Source: Blastomussa wellsi (lineage: Eukaryota > Cnidaria > Anthozoa > Scleractinia > Plerogyridae). From it: 64,000 nt of DNA. Under the pieces are notes generated by a model. That model saw only the letters and a program-made list of their open reading frames with translations. It did no database searches and had not been told where the DNA came from. The stretch covers positions 12,119,441 through 12,183,440 of the forward strand of contig OX393569.1 of NCBI GenBank assembly GCA_947652115.1, read 5' to 3'. Made by a program: the position numbers and the translations under genes. Position 1 is the stretch's first letter. Every line of letters starts with the position of its first letter. This document shows positions 14,501 through 25,959 of this stretch, piece after piece.

Positions 14501-17096
14501 AAATAACCATTGTTATAATACCAAACATATGGCCAAAATAACCATTGTTATAATACCCAAAATATGGCCAAAATAACCATGGTTATAATACCCAAAATAT
14601 GGCCTATATAACCATGTTTATAATACCCAAAATATGGCCAAAATAACCATAGTTATAATACCCAAAATATGGCCAAAATAACCATGGTTATAATACCCAA
14701 AATATGGCCAAAATAACCATGGTTATAATACCCAAAATATGGCCAAAATAACCATGGTTAAAATACCCAAACTACTGCCAAAATATGGCCAAAATAACCA
14801 TGGTTATAATACCCAAAATATGGCCAAAATAACTATGGTTATAATACCCAAAATATGGCCAAAATAACCATGGTTATAATACCCAAAATATGGCCAAAAT
14901 AACCATGGTTATAATACCCAAAATATGGCCAAAAAAACCATGGTTATAATACCCAAAATATGGCCAAAATAACCATGGTTATAATGCCCAAAATATGGCC
15001 AAAATAACCATGGTTAAAATAACCAAACTACTGCCAAAATATCGCCAAAATAACCATGGCTATAATACCAAAAATATGGCCAAAATAACCATGGTTATAA
15101 TAGCCAACATATGGCCAAAATAACCGTGGTGACAATACCCAAAATATGGCCAAAATAACCATGGTTATAATACCCAAAATATGGCCAAAATAACCATGGT
15201 TATAATACCCAAAATATGGCCAAAATAACCATGGTTATAATACCCAAAATATGGCCAAAATAACCATGGTTATAATACCCAAAATATGGCCAAAATAACC
15301 ATGGTTAAAATACCCAAACTACTGCCAAAATATGGCCAAAATAACCATGGTTATAATACCCAAAATATGGCCAAAATAAAAATGGTTATAATACCCAAAA
15401 TATGGCCAAAATAACCATGGTTATAATACCCAAAATATGGCCAAAATAACCATGGTTAAAATACCCAAACTACTGCCAAAATATGGCCAAAATAACCATG
15501 GTTATAATACCCAAAATATATCCAAAATAACCATGGTTATAATACCCAAAATATGGCCAAAATAACCATGGTTAAAATACCCAAACTACTGCCAAAATAT
15601 GGCCAAAATAACCATGGTTATAATACCCAAAATATGGCCAAAATAACCATGGTTATAATACCCAAAATATGGCCAAAATAACCATGGTTATAATACCCAA
15701 AATATGGCCAAAATAACCATGGTTAAAATACCCAAACTACTGTCAAAATATGGCCAAAATAACCATGGTTATAATACCCAAAATATATCCAAAATAACCA
15801 TGGTTATAATACCCAAAATATGGCCAAAATAACCATGGTTATAATACCCAAAATATGGCCAAAATAACCATGGTTAAAATACCCAAACTACTGCCAAAAT
15901 ATGGCCAAAATAACCATGGTTATAATACCCAAAATATGGCCAAAATAACCATGGTTATAATACCCAAAATATGGCCAAAATAACCATGGTTATAATACCC
16001 AAAATATGGCCAAAATAACCATGGTTATAATACCCAAAATATGGCCAAAAAAACCATGGTTATAATACCCAAAATATGGCCAAAATAACCATGGTTATAA
16101 TACCCAAAATATGGCCAAAATAACCATGGTTAAAATACCCAAACTACTGCCAAAATATGGCCAAAATAACCATGGTTATAATACCCAAAATATATCCAAA
16201 ATAACCATGGTTATAATACCCAAAATATGGCAAAAATAACCATGGTTATAATACCCAAAATATGGCCAAAATAACCATGGTTAAAATACCCAAACTACTG
16301 CCAAAACATGGCCAAAATAACCATGGTTATAATACCCAAAATATGGCCAAAATAACCATGGTTATAATACCCAAAATATGGCCAAAATAACCATGGTTAT
16401 AATACCCAAAATATGGCCAAAATAACCATGGTTATAATACCCAAAATATGGCCAAAAAAACCATGGTTATAATACCCAAAATATGGCCAAAATAACCATG
16501 GTTATAATACCCAAAATATGGCCAAAATAACCATGGTTAAAATAACCAAACTACTGCCAAAATATCGCCAAAATAACCATGGCTATAATACCCAAAATAT
16601 GGCCAAAATAACCATGGTTATAATACCCAAAATATGGCCAAAATAACCATGGTTATAATACCCAAAATATGGCCAAAATAACCATGGTTATAATACCCAA
16701 AATATGGCCAAAATAACCATGGTTATAATACCCAAAATATGGCCAAAATAACCATGGTTATAATACCCAAAATATGGCCAAAATAACCATGGTTATAATA
16801 CCCAAAATATGGCCAAAATAACCATGGTTATAATACCCAAAATATGGCCAAAATAACCATGGTTATAATACCCAAAATATGGCCAAAATAACCATGGTTA
16901 TAATACCCAAAATATGGCCAAAATAACCATGGTTATAATACCCAAAATATGGCCAAAATAACCATGGTTTTAATACCCAAAATATGGCCAAAATAACCAT
17001 GGTTAAAATAACCAAACTACTGCCAAAATATGGCCAAAATAACCATGGTTATAATACCAAAAATATGGCCAAAATAACCATGGTTATAATGCCCAA

Positions 17097-17580
17097 TGTT
17101 TTGTCAGTTAGACTTGCTTTCTTAAATATTTTTATTGTTAAAAAGACAACATCAAGTATTAGTTACTAGTATCATTGCCAGTGTCTTTTCTCCACAGCAA
17201 TTTTTCATCATCATGTATGGGTTTTCTCCTGACCTGTTTATTGACGCTATTGATCAAGAGTTTTTATGTAGTATCTGGTGAGCAAACAATAAACCAATTC
17301 TGTTAATATATCAATATTGTAACATTTTGTCGAGGCTTAGGGAGTAACAATTAATTTCTTTTGTTTTAGTCCCCTAAGCCTGCAAACATTGTTCCATCCT
17401 TAACTCATGATCTAACAATAAATGAACTGTAACAGTTTGACCATCAAATGTTCAAATGCACATAGCACAGTCTCTGTAGTGCATAATGTGACGGTTCTGT
17501 CTGTAACTCTTTGACAAGAGCAGATCTGTTTCGTCGTATTGTGCCCTTCGCTGTTTCGACGAGAAAGGAGCGAGGATGTT
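17097..17580. other. spacer between satellite A and the Gypsy remnant
   Basis: This is unique AT-rich sequence with no convincing open frame, RNA gene or repeat that I can recognise. Confidence 0.5.
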
Positions 17581-17650
17581 TAGTCAGACATTAGTCTAGA
17601 GATCCTGCCGATCAGGCGGCTTAACAATCCTCCCTGAACGTGTTTGTAAT

Positions 17651-17765
17651 AGAGCTGTTTGACTGCAGACAGGCTGCATTGGAGCTTCGGTTATGGAATC
17701 CAGGAGTTGAGATGGTAAGGGAGCTGTTTGACTGCAGGCAGGCTGCATGGGAGCTTTCTTTGCCT
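17651..17765. repeat. short direct repeat beside the Gypsy remnant
   Basis: A block reading GAGCTGTTTGACTGCAG followed by a CAGGCTGCAT core occurs at about 17,651 and again at about 17,729, some 78 bp apart, with a few changes. It lies on the 3' side of the minus-strand Gypsy pol remnant. It may belong to that element's non-coding end, but no long terminal repeat could be demonstrated. Confidence 0.5.
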
Positions 17766-17999
17766 GGTGTGGTTAGAGCTTTTCCTTTGGTTAGATCTGT
17801 AGGTCTCTTCTTTCTTCACAACTTCTTCATGTTCTCTCCTCAGGTCTCTGGGTGCTAATGTTCTTTCAAGCACAGGGAGCTGCGTCCGGAGTCTTCATCC
17901 CATAAGCAGCTTACTTGGTGAGAGACCAGTTTGCAGAGGAGAAGATCTGTAGGTGAGGAGCGCCAGATAGGGGTCATCATTCTTCTTTAACACTCCCTT

Positions 18000-18975
18000 T
18001 CAACCTCTCCATTGGCTCGAGGGTATCTGGTAGAGCTAGATGCAGGGTTGTCGCAATGACTGCATAGTACCTTTCAGCATCACTAAGAGACCTGGAGATG
18101 TAACAGATAGGACAGCGCTGTCCTTTATCTTGGGTTTGAAGGAGGACAGAGGTGAGTCAGGTGAGGCAAGCTTCTCTTTGACTTGTTGTAATGCTGTCTG
18201 CTGAGCTTCACCCCAGTACCAAGTAATATCCTTGCAAAGGAGTTGGCGTAAGGGTGAATTGGTGTCGGCTAAGCTAGGGACAAACTTTCTCAGTTGGTTA
18301 ACCATGCCCATGAACCTCTGTACGTAGTTCTGTCACATTCTTGGGAGTTGGGAAATGGCCAATAGCATTTGTCTTTTCTGGATCAGCATGGACACCCTGG
18401 CCAGCGACAATGTGTCCCAGGAACTTGAGTCTTCCTTGAGAAAACTCGCACGTTTGAATGTTCAGTGTCAGTCCAGCCCTTTGAAGGTGAAACAAAACTG
18501 ATCGGAGGTGTGCATCATGTTCCACCTGGTTCCTTCATGAATAAGGATATCATCCATTCGGCATATGACTCCATCAAGGCCCTCCAAGATGTCTAACATA
18601 GTCCGCTGAAATATTTCCGGGGCAAAGCTAATTCCAAAGGGCAAGCAGTTGAAACAAAAGCAGCCGAAGGGGGTGATGAAGGTGGTCAACAATTTCGAGT
18701 CCTCATCCAAGGGAATTTGCCAGAAACCACTGTTGGCATCTAAGTTTGTGAATTCTTCACTTTCTCCTAGCATTGCGAGGCTCTCATCAACTGAATCCAT
18801 GGGATGAGTTTCGCTCTGTACTGCTTTGTTCAGTGGTGTCAGGTCTACACAGATCTGTACATGGCCATTAGGTTTTTGGACAGGAACAATGCCAGAGCAC
18901 CAGTCTGTGGGAACAGTTACTGGAGAAATGACACCTTATTGAAGCATAGAGTCCATTTCGCTCTTAACTTTAGGC
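18000..18975 (-). pseudogene. Ty3/Gypsy reverse transcriptase and RNase H remnant
   Basis: Read on the minus strand from 18,975 downwards, the sequence encodes the palm of a Ty3/Gypsy reverse transcriptase. It starts in the segment before the PVQKPNG motif, then shows FTNLDANSGFWQIPL and TPFGCF, then the catalytic box as MDDIL (18,540-18,560) in place of the usual YxDD. The thumb (KFLGHIV) and an RNase H start (ICYISRSLSDAE, near 18,085-18,115) follow. It is broken by an in-frame TAA at 18,936-18,938 and by frame changes near 18,530, 18,315 and 18,118. Integrase, gag and LTRs are not seen. The left end fades near 18,000 and the right end is cut by the 15-bp minisatellite. It is a dead fragment of a retrotransposon whose intact protein would copy RNA into DNA. 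Confidence 0.88.
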
Positions 18976-21260
18976 GACAATGGGTGCAGTCACTACAGTT
19001 ACTACAGTTGCAGTTACAACAGTTACAGTTACTACACCTACAGTTACAACAGTTACAGTTACTAAATCTACAGTTACTACACATACAGTTACAACAGTTA
19101 CAGTTACTAAACCTACAGTTACTACACCTACAGTTACTACAGTTACAGTTACTACACCTGCAGGTACTACAGTTACAGTTACTACAGTTAAACTTACTAC
19201 AGTTAGAATAACTACAGTTAAAGTTACAACAGTTACAGTTACTACACCTACAGTTACTACAGTTACAGTTACTACAGTTAAACATACTACACTTACAATT
19301 ACTGCAGTTACAGTTACTAAACCTACAGTTACAACACCTACAGTTGCTACAGTTACAGTTACTTCACCTACAGTTACCACAATTACAGTTACTACAGTTA
19401 CAGTTACTAAACCTACAGTTACTACACCTACAGTTACTACAGTTACAGTTACTACATCTACAGTTACTACACCAACAGTTACTACAGTTAAAGTTACTAC
19501 AGTTAAACTTACTACACCTACAATTACTACAGTTACAGTTACTAACCCTACAGTTACTCCAGCTAATGTTACTACAGTTACAGTTACTACAGTTAAACTT
19601 ACTACACCTACAATTACTAAAGTTACAGTTACTAAACCTACAGTTATAACACATACAGTTACAACAGTTACAGTTACTAAACCTACAGTTACTACACCTA
19701 CAGTTACTACAGTTACTACAGTTACAGTTACTACACCTGCAGTTACTACAGTTACAGTTACTACAGTTAAACTTACTACAGTTAGAATAACTACAGTTAC
19801 AGTTACTAAACCTACAGTTACAACAGTCAAAGTTACAACAATTACAGTTACTACACCTACAGTTACTACACCTACAGTTACCACACCTACAGTTACTACA
19901 CCTACAGTTACTACAGTTAAAGTTACAGTTAGTACAGTTAAACTTACTACACCTACAATTACTGCAGTTACAGTTACTAAACCTACAGTTACTACACCTA
20001 CAGTTACTACACCTACAGTTACCACACCTACAGTTACTACACCTACAGTTACTACAGTTACAGTTACAGTTACTACAGTTAAACTTACTACACTTACAAT
20101 TACTACAGTTACAGTTACTACACCTACAGTTACTACAGTTACAGTTACAGTTACTACAGTTAAACTTACTACACTTACAATTACTGCAGTTACAGTTACT
20201 AAACCTACGGTTACTACACCTACAGTTACTACAGTTACAGTTACTACACCTACAGTTACTACAGTTACAGTTACTACAGTTAAACTTACTACACTTACAA
20301 TTACTACAGTTACAGTTACTAAACCTACAGTTACTACACCTACAGTTACTACAGTTACAGTTGCTACCCCTACAGTTACTACACCTACAGTTACTACAGT
20401 TACAGTTACTAAACCTACAGTTACTACAGTTAAACTTACTACACTTACAATTACTACAGTTACAGTTACTAAACCTACAGTTACTACAGTTAAACTTACT
20501 ACACTTACAATTACTGCAGTTACAGTTACTAAACCTACAGCTACTACACCTACAGTTACTACAGTTACCGTTACTACAGTTAAACTTACTACAGTTACAA
20601 TTACTACAGTTACAGTTACTACACCTACAGTTACTACAGTTACAGTTACTACACCTACAGTGTACAGTTACAGTTACAGTTACAGTTACTAGTGTTAAAC
20701 TTACTACACTTACAATTACTGCAGTTACAGTTACTAAACCTACAGTTACTACACCTACAGTTACTACAGTTACAGTTACAGTTACTACAGTTAAACTTAC
20801 TACACTTACAATTACTGCAGTCACAGTTACTAAACCTACAAATACTACACCTACAGTTACTACAGTTACCGTTACTACAGTTACACTTACTACAGTTACA
20901 ATTACTACAGCTACAATTACTACAGTTACCGTTACTACAGTTAAACTTACTACAGTTACAATTACTACAGTTACAGTTACTAAACCTACGGTTACTACAC
21001 CTACAGTTACTACAGTTACAGTTACAGTTACTACAGTTAAACTTACTACACTTACAATTACTACAGTTACAGTTACTAAACCTACAGTTACTACACCTAC
21101 AGTTACTACAGTTACAGTTACTACAGTTAAACTTACTACACTTACAATTACTACAGTTACAGTTACTAAACCTACGGTTACTACAGTTACAGTTACTACA
21201 GTTAAACTTACTACACCTAGAATTACTACAGTTACAGTTACTCCACCTAGAGTTACTACA

Positions 21261-21417
21261 CCTTCCAGTATTTTAGTCGTGGGTCCCTCTGGCTGTGGCA
21301 AGACTTGTTTTACGGATCACTTAGAACAGTGGTTTGCGACACCTCCCGAGACCATTCATTACTGCTACGGTGCTTGGCAACATGGATTTGTGGGCATGGA
21401 AAATCAAGGGATATTTT
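21261..21417 (+). pseudogene. ATPase P-loop fragment, copy 1, inside satellite B
   Basis: This 157-bp block carries the start of the ATPase gene that is longer at 24,717. It encodes a Walker A loop, GPSGCGKT, and about 45 further residues, then stops abruptly at GGGATATTTT, where 15-bp repeats resume. The reading frame is uninterrupted within the block but joins repeat sequence on both sides, so no functional protein is expected. It differs from the longest copy at a few positions. Confidence 0.9.
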
Positions 21418-22652
21418 ACTACACCTACAGTTACTACAGTTACAGTTACTACACCTACAGTGTACAGTTACAGTTACTACAGTTAAACTTACTACACTTA
21501 CAATTACTGCAGCTACAGTTACTAAACCTACAGTTACAACACCTACAGTTACTACACCTGCAGTTACTACAGTTACAGTTACTACAGTTAAACTTACTAC
21601 AGTTAGAATAACTACAGTTACAGTTACTAAACCTATAGTTACAACAGTTAAAGTTACAACAGTTACAGTTACTACACCTACAGTTACTACAGTTACAGTT
21701 ACAGTTACTGCAGTTAAACTTACTACACTTACAATTACTGCAGTTACAGTTACTAAACCTACGGTTACTACACCTACAGTTACTACAGTTACAGTTACTA
21801 CACCTACAGTTACTACAGTTACAGTTACTAAACATACAGTTACTACACCTACAGTTACTACACCTACAGTTACTGCAGTTACAGTTACTACACCTACAGT
21901 TACTACAGTTACAGTTACAGTTACTACAGTTAAACTTACTACACTTACAATTACTGCAGTTACAGTTACTAAACCTACGGTTACTACACCTACAGTTACT
22001 ACAGTTACAGTTACTAAACATACAGTTACTACACCTACAGTTACTACACCTACAGTTACTACAGTTACAGTTACTACACCTACAGTTACTACAGTTACAG
22101 TTACAGTTACTACAGTTAAACTTACTACACTTACAATTACTGCAGTTACAGTTACTAAACCTACAGTTACAACACCTACAGTTACTAAACCTGCAGTTAC
22201 TACAGTTACAGTTACTACAGTTAAACTTACTACACTTACAATTACTACAGTTACAGTTACTAAACCTACAGTTACTACACCTACAGTTACTACAGTTACA
22301 GTCACTACACCTACAGTTACTACACCTACAGTTACTAGTTAAAGTTAATACACCTACAGTTACTACACCTACAGTTACTACAGTTACAGTTACTACACCT
22401 ACAGTTACTACAGTTACAGTTACTACAGTTAAACTTACCACACCTACAATTACTACAGTTACAGTTACTAAACCTACAGTTACTACACCTACAGTTACTA
22501 CAGTTACCGTTACTACAGTTAAACTTACTACAGTTACAATTACTACAGTTACAGTTACTAAACCTACGGTTACTGCAGTTACAGTTACTACAGTTAAACT
22601 TACTACACCTAGAATTACTGCAGTTACAGTTACTACACCTAGAGTTACTACA

Positions 22653-22809
22653 CTTTCCAGTATTTTAGTCGTGGGTCCCTCTGGCTGTGGCAAGACTTGT
22701 TTTACGGATCACTTAGAACAGTGGTTTGCGTCACCACCCGAGACCATTCATTACTGCTACGGTGCTTGGCAACATGGATTTGTAAACATGGAAAATCAAG
22801 GGATATTTT
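22653..22809 (+). pseudogene. ATPase P-loop fragment, copy 2, inside satellite B
   Basis: This has the same 157-bp block and the same two junctions as the copy at 21,261. It encodes GPSGCGKT and ends at GGGATATTTT. It lies at the right end of the first unit of a 1,043-bp tandem duplication, so it and the copy at 23,696 are products of a recent local duplication. Confidence 0.9.
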
Positions 22810-23695
22810 ACTACACCTACAGTTACTACAGTTACAGTTACTACACCTACAGTTACTACAGTTACAGTTACTAAACATACAGTTACTACACCTACAGTTA
22901 CTACACCTACAGTTACTGCAGTTACAGTTACTACACCTACAGTTACTACAGTTACAGTTACAGTTACTACAGTTAAACTTACTACACTTACAATTACTGC
23001 AGTTACAGTTACTAAACCTACGGTTACTACACCTACAGTTACTACAGTTACAGTTACTAAACATACAGTTACTACACCTACAGTTACTACACCTACAGTT
23101 ACTACAGTTACAGTTACTACACCTACAGTTACTACAGTTACAGTTACAGTTACTACAGTTAAACTTACTACACTTACAATTACTGCAGTTACAGTTACTA
23201 AACCTACAGTTACAACACCTACAGTTACTAAACCTGCAGTTACTACAGTTACAGTTACTACAGTTAAACTTACTACACTTACAATTACTACAGTTACAGT
23301 TACTAAACCTACAGTTACTACACCTACAGTTACTACAGTTACAGTCACTACACCTACAGTTACTACACCTACAGTTACTAGTTAAAGTTAATACACCTAC
23401 AGTTACTACACCTACAGTTACTACAGTTACAGTTACTACACCTACAGTTACTACAGTTACAGTTACTACAGTTAAACTTACCACACCTACAATTACTACA
23501 GTTACAGTTACTAAACCTACAGTTACTACACCTACAGTTACTACAGTTACCGTTACTACAGTTAAACTTACTACAGTTACAATTACTACAGTTACAGTTA
23601 CTAAACCTACGGTTACTGCAGTTACAGTTACTACAGTTAAACTTACTACACCTAGAATTACTGCAGTTACAGTTACTACACCTAGAGTTACTACA

Positions 23696-23852
23696 CTTTC
23701 CAGTATTTTAGTCGTGGGTCCCTCTGGCTGTGGCAAGACTTGTTTTACGGATCACTTAGAACAGTGGTTTGCGTCACCACCCGAGACCATTCATTACTGC
23801 TACGGTGCTTGGCAACATGGATTTGTAAACATGGAAAATCAAGGGATATTTT
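23696..23852 (+). pseudogene. ATPase P-loop fragment, copy 3, inside satellite B
   Basis: This copy is displaced by 1,043 bp from the one at 22,653 and looked the same at every position I compared. It has the same junctions with the 15-bp repeats and the same Walker A coding segment, without the rest of the gene. Confidence 0.9.
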
Positions 23853-24716
23853 ACTACACCTACAGTTACTACAGTTACAGTTACTACACCTACAGTGTAC
23901 AGTTACAGTTACAGTTACAGTTACAGTTACTACAGTTAAACTTACTACACTTACAATTACTGCAGTTACAGTTACTAAACCTACAGTTACTACACCTACA
24001 GTTACTACAGTTACAGTTACTACATCTACAGTTACTACAGTTAAACTTACTACAGTTAAACTTACTACACCTACAATTACTACAGTTACAGTTACTAAAC
24101 CTACAGTTACTACACCAACAGTTACTACAGTTACAGTTACTACATCTACAGTTACTACACCAACAGTTACTACAGTTAAAGTTACTACAGTTAAAGTTAC
24201 TACACCTACAATTACTACAGTTACAGTTACTAAACCTACAGTTACTACACGTACAGTTACAACAGTAAAAGTTCCAAAAGTTAGTTACTACACCTACAGT
24301 TGCTACAGTTGCTGTTACTACACCTACAGTTACTACACCTGCAGTTACTACAGTTAAAGTTACTACAGTTACAGTTACTACACCTACAGTTACTACAGTT
24401 ACACTTACAACAGTTACAGCCACAACACCTACAGTTACTAGTTAAAGTTAATACACCTACAGTTACTACACCTACAGTTACTACAGTTACAGTTAAACTT
24501 ACTACACCTACAATTACTACAGTTACAGTTACTAAACCTGCAGCTACTACACCTACAGTTACTACAGTTACAGTTACTACAGTTAAACTTACTACAGTTA
24601 CAATTACTACAGTTACAGTTACTAAACCTACGGTTACTACAGTTACAGTTACTACAGTTAAACTTACTACACCGAGAATTACTGCAGTTAGAGTTACTAC
24701 ACCTAGAGTTACTACA

Positions 24717-25330
24717 CCTTCCAATATTTTAGTCGTGGGTCCCTCTGGCTGTGGCAAGACATGTTTTACGGATCACTTAGAACAGTGGTTTGCGACACCA
24801 CCCGAGATCATTCGTTACTGCTACGGTGCTTGGCAACATGGATTTGTGGACATGGAAAATCAAGGGATATTTTTTCATGCAGGGATTCTTTTGAAATCGC
24901 AATTGCAAAATTGGTTTCTGAACGGTGGATTGTTGGTATCAGACGATCTCATGGAAGAAGGAAGCAAAGATAAAGAGTTACTAGATTATTTCACCAAACA
25001 TTCTCATCATCAAAATATCACCGTCTTGTACCTGTGCCAAGGCATGTTCCCCCTGGTAAATGCGCCAAAAGTATTTCCAGGAACGCGAATTATATTGTGG
25101 CCCTCAAAAATCCAAGGGATCAACTAGCCAGGAAGAATTTACTGCTTCAAGCATTTCCTACCTACTGGTCTGACGTAATGGCTGCCTGTCAAAATGTGGC
25201 CTAGCGACTGTTCGGATACATGGCCTTGGATTTACATCCTGCCAGCGACGACAGGAAACGCGTGTTTAGCCACCTCTTGAAGCACGAAGGATACCCGCGT
25301 TGGTATCGAAGAATCAAAGATGATTTTTGA
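24717..25330 (+). pseudogene. packaging-type P-loop ATPase (Polinton/adintovirus-like), broken
   Basis: This is the longest of four copies and the only one that continues past the P-loop. In order it shows Walker A GPSGCGKT, a Walker B-like LLVSDDLM strand, then FTKHSHHQNITVLYL and, in a second frame, a KNPRD box and a GYMALDL strand. This order matches FtsK/A32-type ATPases of Polintons, adintoviruses and related elements, which pump DNA into capsids. The gene is disrupted by a frame change between about 25,083 and 25,090, and by an in-frame TAG at 25,202-25,204. The final stop is at 25,328-25,330. Its true N-terminus is unknown because the 15-bp repeat runs into it in frame. No capsid, polymerase or integrase gene is recognisable nearby, so this is an isolated relic. 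The family call rests on motifs alone. Confidence 0.8.
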
Positions 25331-25428
25331 AGTATATCAATCAATCCCTCAATTCACGCAGTTCATTTGAAGCACGCTTTCTTGGGTGAAGGTTGAGCAC
25401 CCTTCGACGATTTATTGACGAAGACGAC

Positions 25429-25569
25429 ATGGATTTCGAAGAAGCGGCTGAGTCAGCAGTAGAAAAACGCAAATTCATGTTAAACAGAAAAATGAAAAGA
25501 AAGGTACTCCCTGACGAGCCAGATGATGATGACGAAGGAAAAGAAGAAGAGGGTGAGAACTCCGTGTGA
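25429..25569 (+). pseudogene. small charged open frame downstream of the ATPase relic
   Basis: A 46-codon frame opens at an ATG about 100 bp after the ATPase stop. It has a basic middle (KRKFMLNRKMKRK) and an acidic tail (a run of four Asp, then Glu-rich). The frame extends upstream without a start, so it may be the end of a longer gene of the same element. I do not recognise it. Base composition and orientation fit the ATPase relic. Confidence 0.35.
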
Positions 25570-25639
25570 ATTGGCTACATGGCTGTTATAAGAGAGTGTG
25601 ATATTAGGGTTTTTTCTCATTATTTGCAAGACCACTCAA

Positions 25640-25955
25640 GATGAATTGCTCCAATCAATTTCCAGACGGTCGTGTGTAAGAGTGCCTACCATAAAAGACA
25701 AGTAGCGAATCCTGGCTCGACAAAAACGATGGCGCACAGAGAACGCGTAGATGATCAAAGCCCGTCCGAAACGAAGCATGAATAAATCAACAGGGCCAAG
25801 AGAGCATATTGCCAAAAGAACAGGGAATGCATCAGGAGTTATCAAAGAAAATACTGTCAAAACAACAGGGAACGGATCAACGAGTATTGGCGACGCTATT
25901 ACGCGAAGAACAAGGAACGGATCAATCAAAGACTTCGTTGGAAGACTAAGCCGTT
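25640..25955 (+). pseudogene. remnant of a basic NRE/YYxKN repeat protein segment
   Basis: In the frame of position 25,789 the sequence encodes a Lys/Arg/Asn/Tyr-rich periodic segment (for example NNRERINEYWRRYYAKNKER) that is cut off by the inverted-repeat element at 25,960. A similar basic piece (LARQKRWRTENA) lies in another frame just upstream. Periodic segments of this kind occur next to catalytic domains in cnidarian mobile-element proteins; the Helentron at 57.5-57.9 kb has a comparable one. Stops and frame changes show it is decayed. Which element it came from cannot be told. Confidence 0.45.
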
Positions 25956-25959
25956 ATTA

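Larger units (their letters stand above)
1..17096. repeat. 35-bp minisatellite array (satellite A) with higher-order structure
   Basis: This is an uninterrupted tandem array running off the left edge. The common unit is 35 bp, and CCATGG recurs at that spacing (for example 191 and 226). Each unit contains the perfect 14-bp palindrome ATAACCATGGTTAT followed by an AT-rich linker. A longer variant of about 46 bp, marked by CTACTGCC, appears roughly 55-60 times and punctuates the array. Diagnostic point variants (a CCATTG core, GGCCC, GGCTA, a GTGACAAT unit) recur in blocks, which shows higher-order duplication. The unit length is not a multiple of three and most frames are stopped, so this is not coding. 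It ends at about 17,096, where the sequence becomes unique. A centromeric or heterochromatic role is possible but is not shown by the sequence. Confidence 0.97.
21767..23852. repeat. 1,043-bp tandem duplication in satellite B
   Basis: Positions 21,767-22,809 and 22,810-23,852 form two head-to-tail units. Markers at a fixed offset of 1,043 bp include the ACTAGTTAAAG break (22,331/23,374), the AACATACAG variant, and both edges of the ATPase fragment. I saw no difference at the diagnostic sites compared, which suggests the duplication is young. Confidence 0.88.
18975..24716. repeat. 15-bp minisatellite (satellite B)
   Basis: The array is built from 15-bp units related to CAGTTACTACAGTTA, with variants ending in ACCTA, ACTTA or GCAGTTA and some shortened units. 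About six to eight variants form a longer repeating pattern. Because 15 is divisible by three and the unit lacks stops in several frames, long open frames appear in at least three frames and on both strands (Thr/Val-rich, Leu/Gln-rich, Cys/Ser/Asn-rich). That is the signature of a repeat, not of a gene. It begins inside the Gypsy remnant and ends at the longest ATPase copy. The array is interrupted by three copies of an ATPase-derived fragment. Confidence 0.95.

Noticed and set aside
1..17096. CRISPR-like array
   Set aside because: The 35-bp units are directly adjacent with no unique spacers, and the region is eukaryotic satellite DNA.
16984..17169. 61-codon frame at the right edge of satellite A
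   Set aside because: It is made of repeat units whose frames are broken elsewhere by TAA. It extends by chance into the spacer.
19364..22693. Cys/Ser/Asn-rich minus-strand frames that resemble metallothionein or keratin-associated proteins
   Set aside because: They are the minus-strand translation of the same 15-bp units, and they overlap equally long frames in other phases.
18970..24357. Very long open frames in the 15-bp array (Thr/Val-rich up to 570 codons; others Leu/Gln-rich)
   Set aside because: Several frames on both strands are open at once because the unit is 15 bp and lacks stops. There is no start context, signal peptide or codon bias. This is repeat sequence, not a mucin-like gene.
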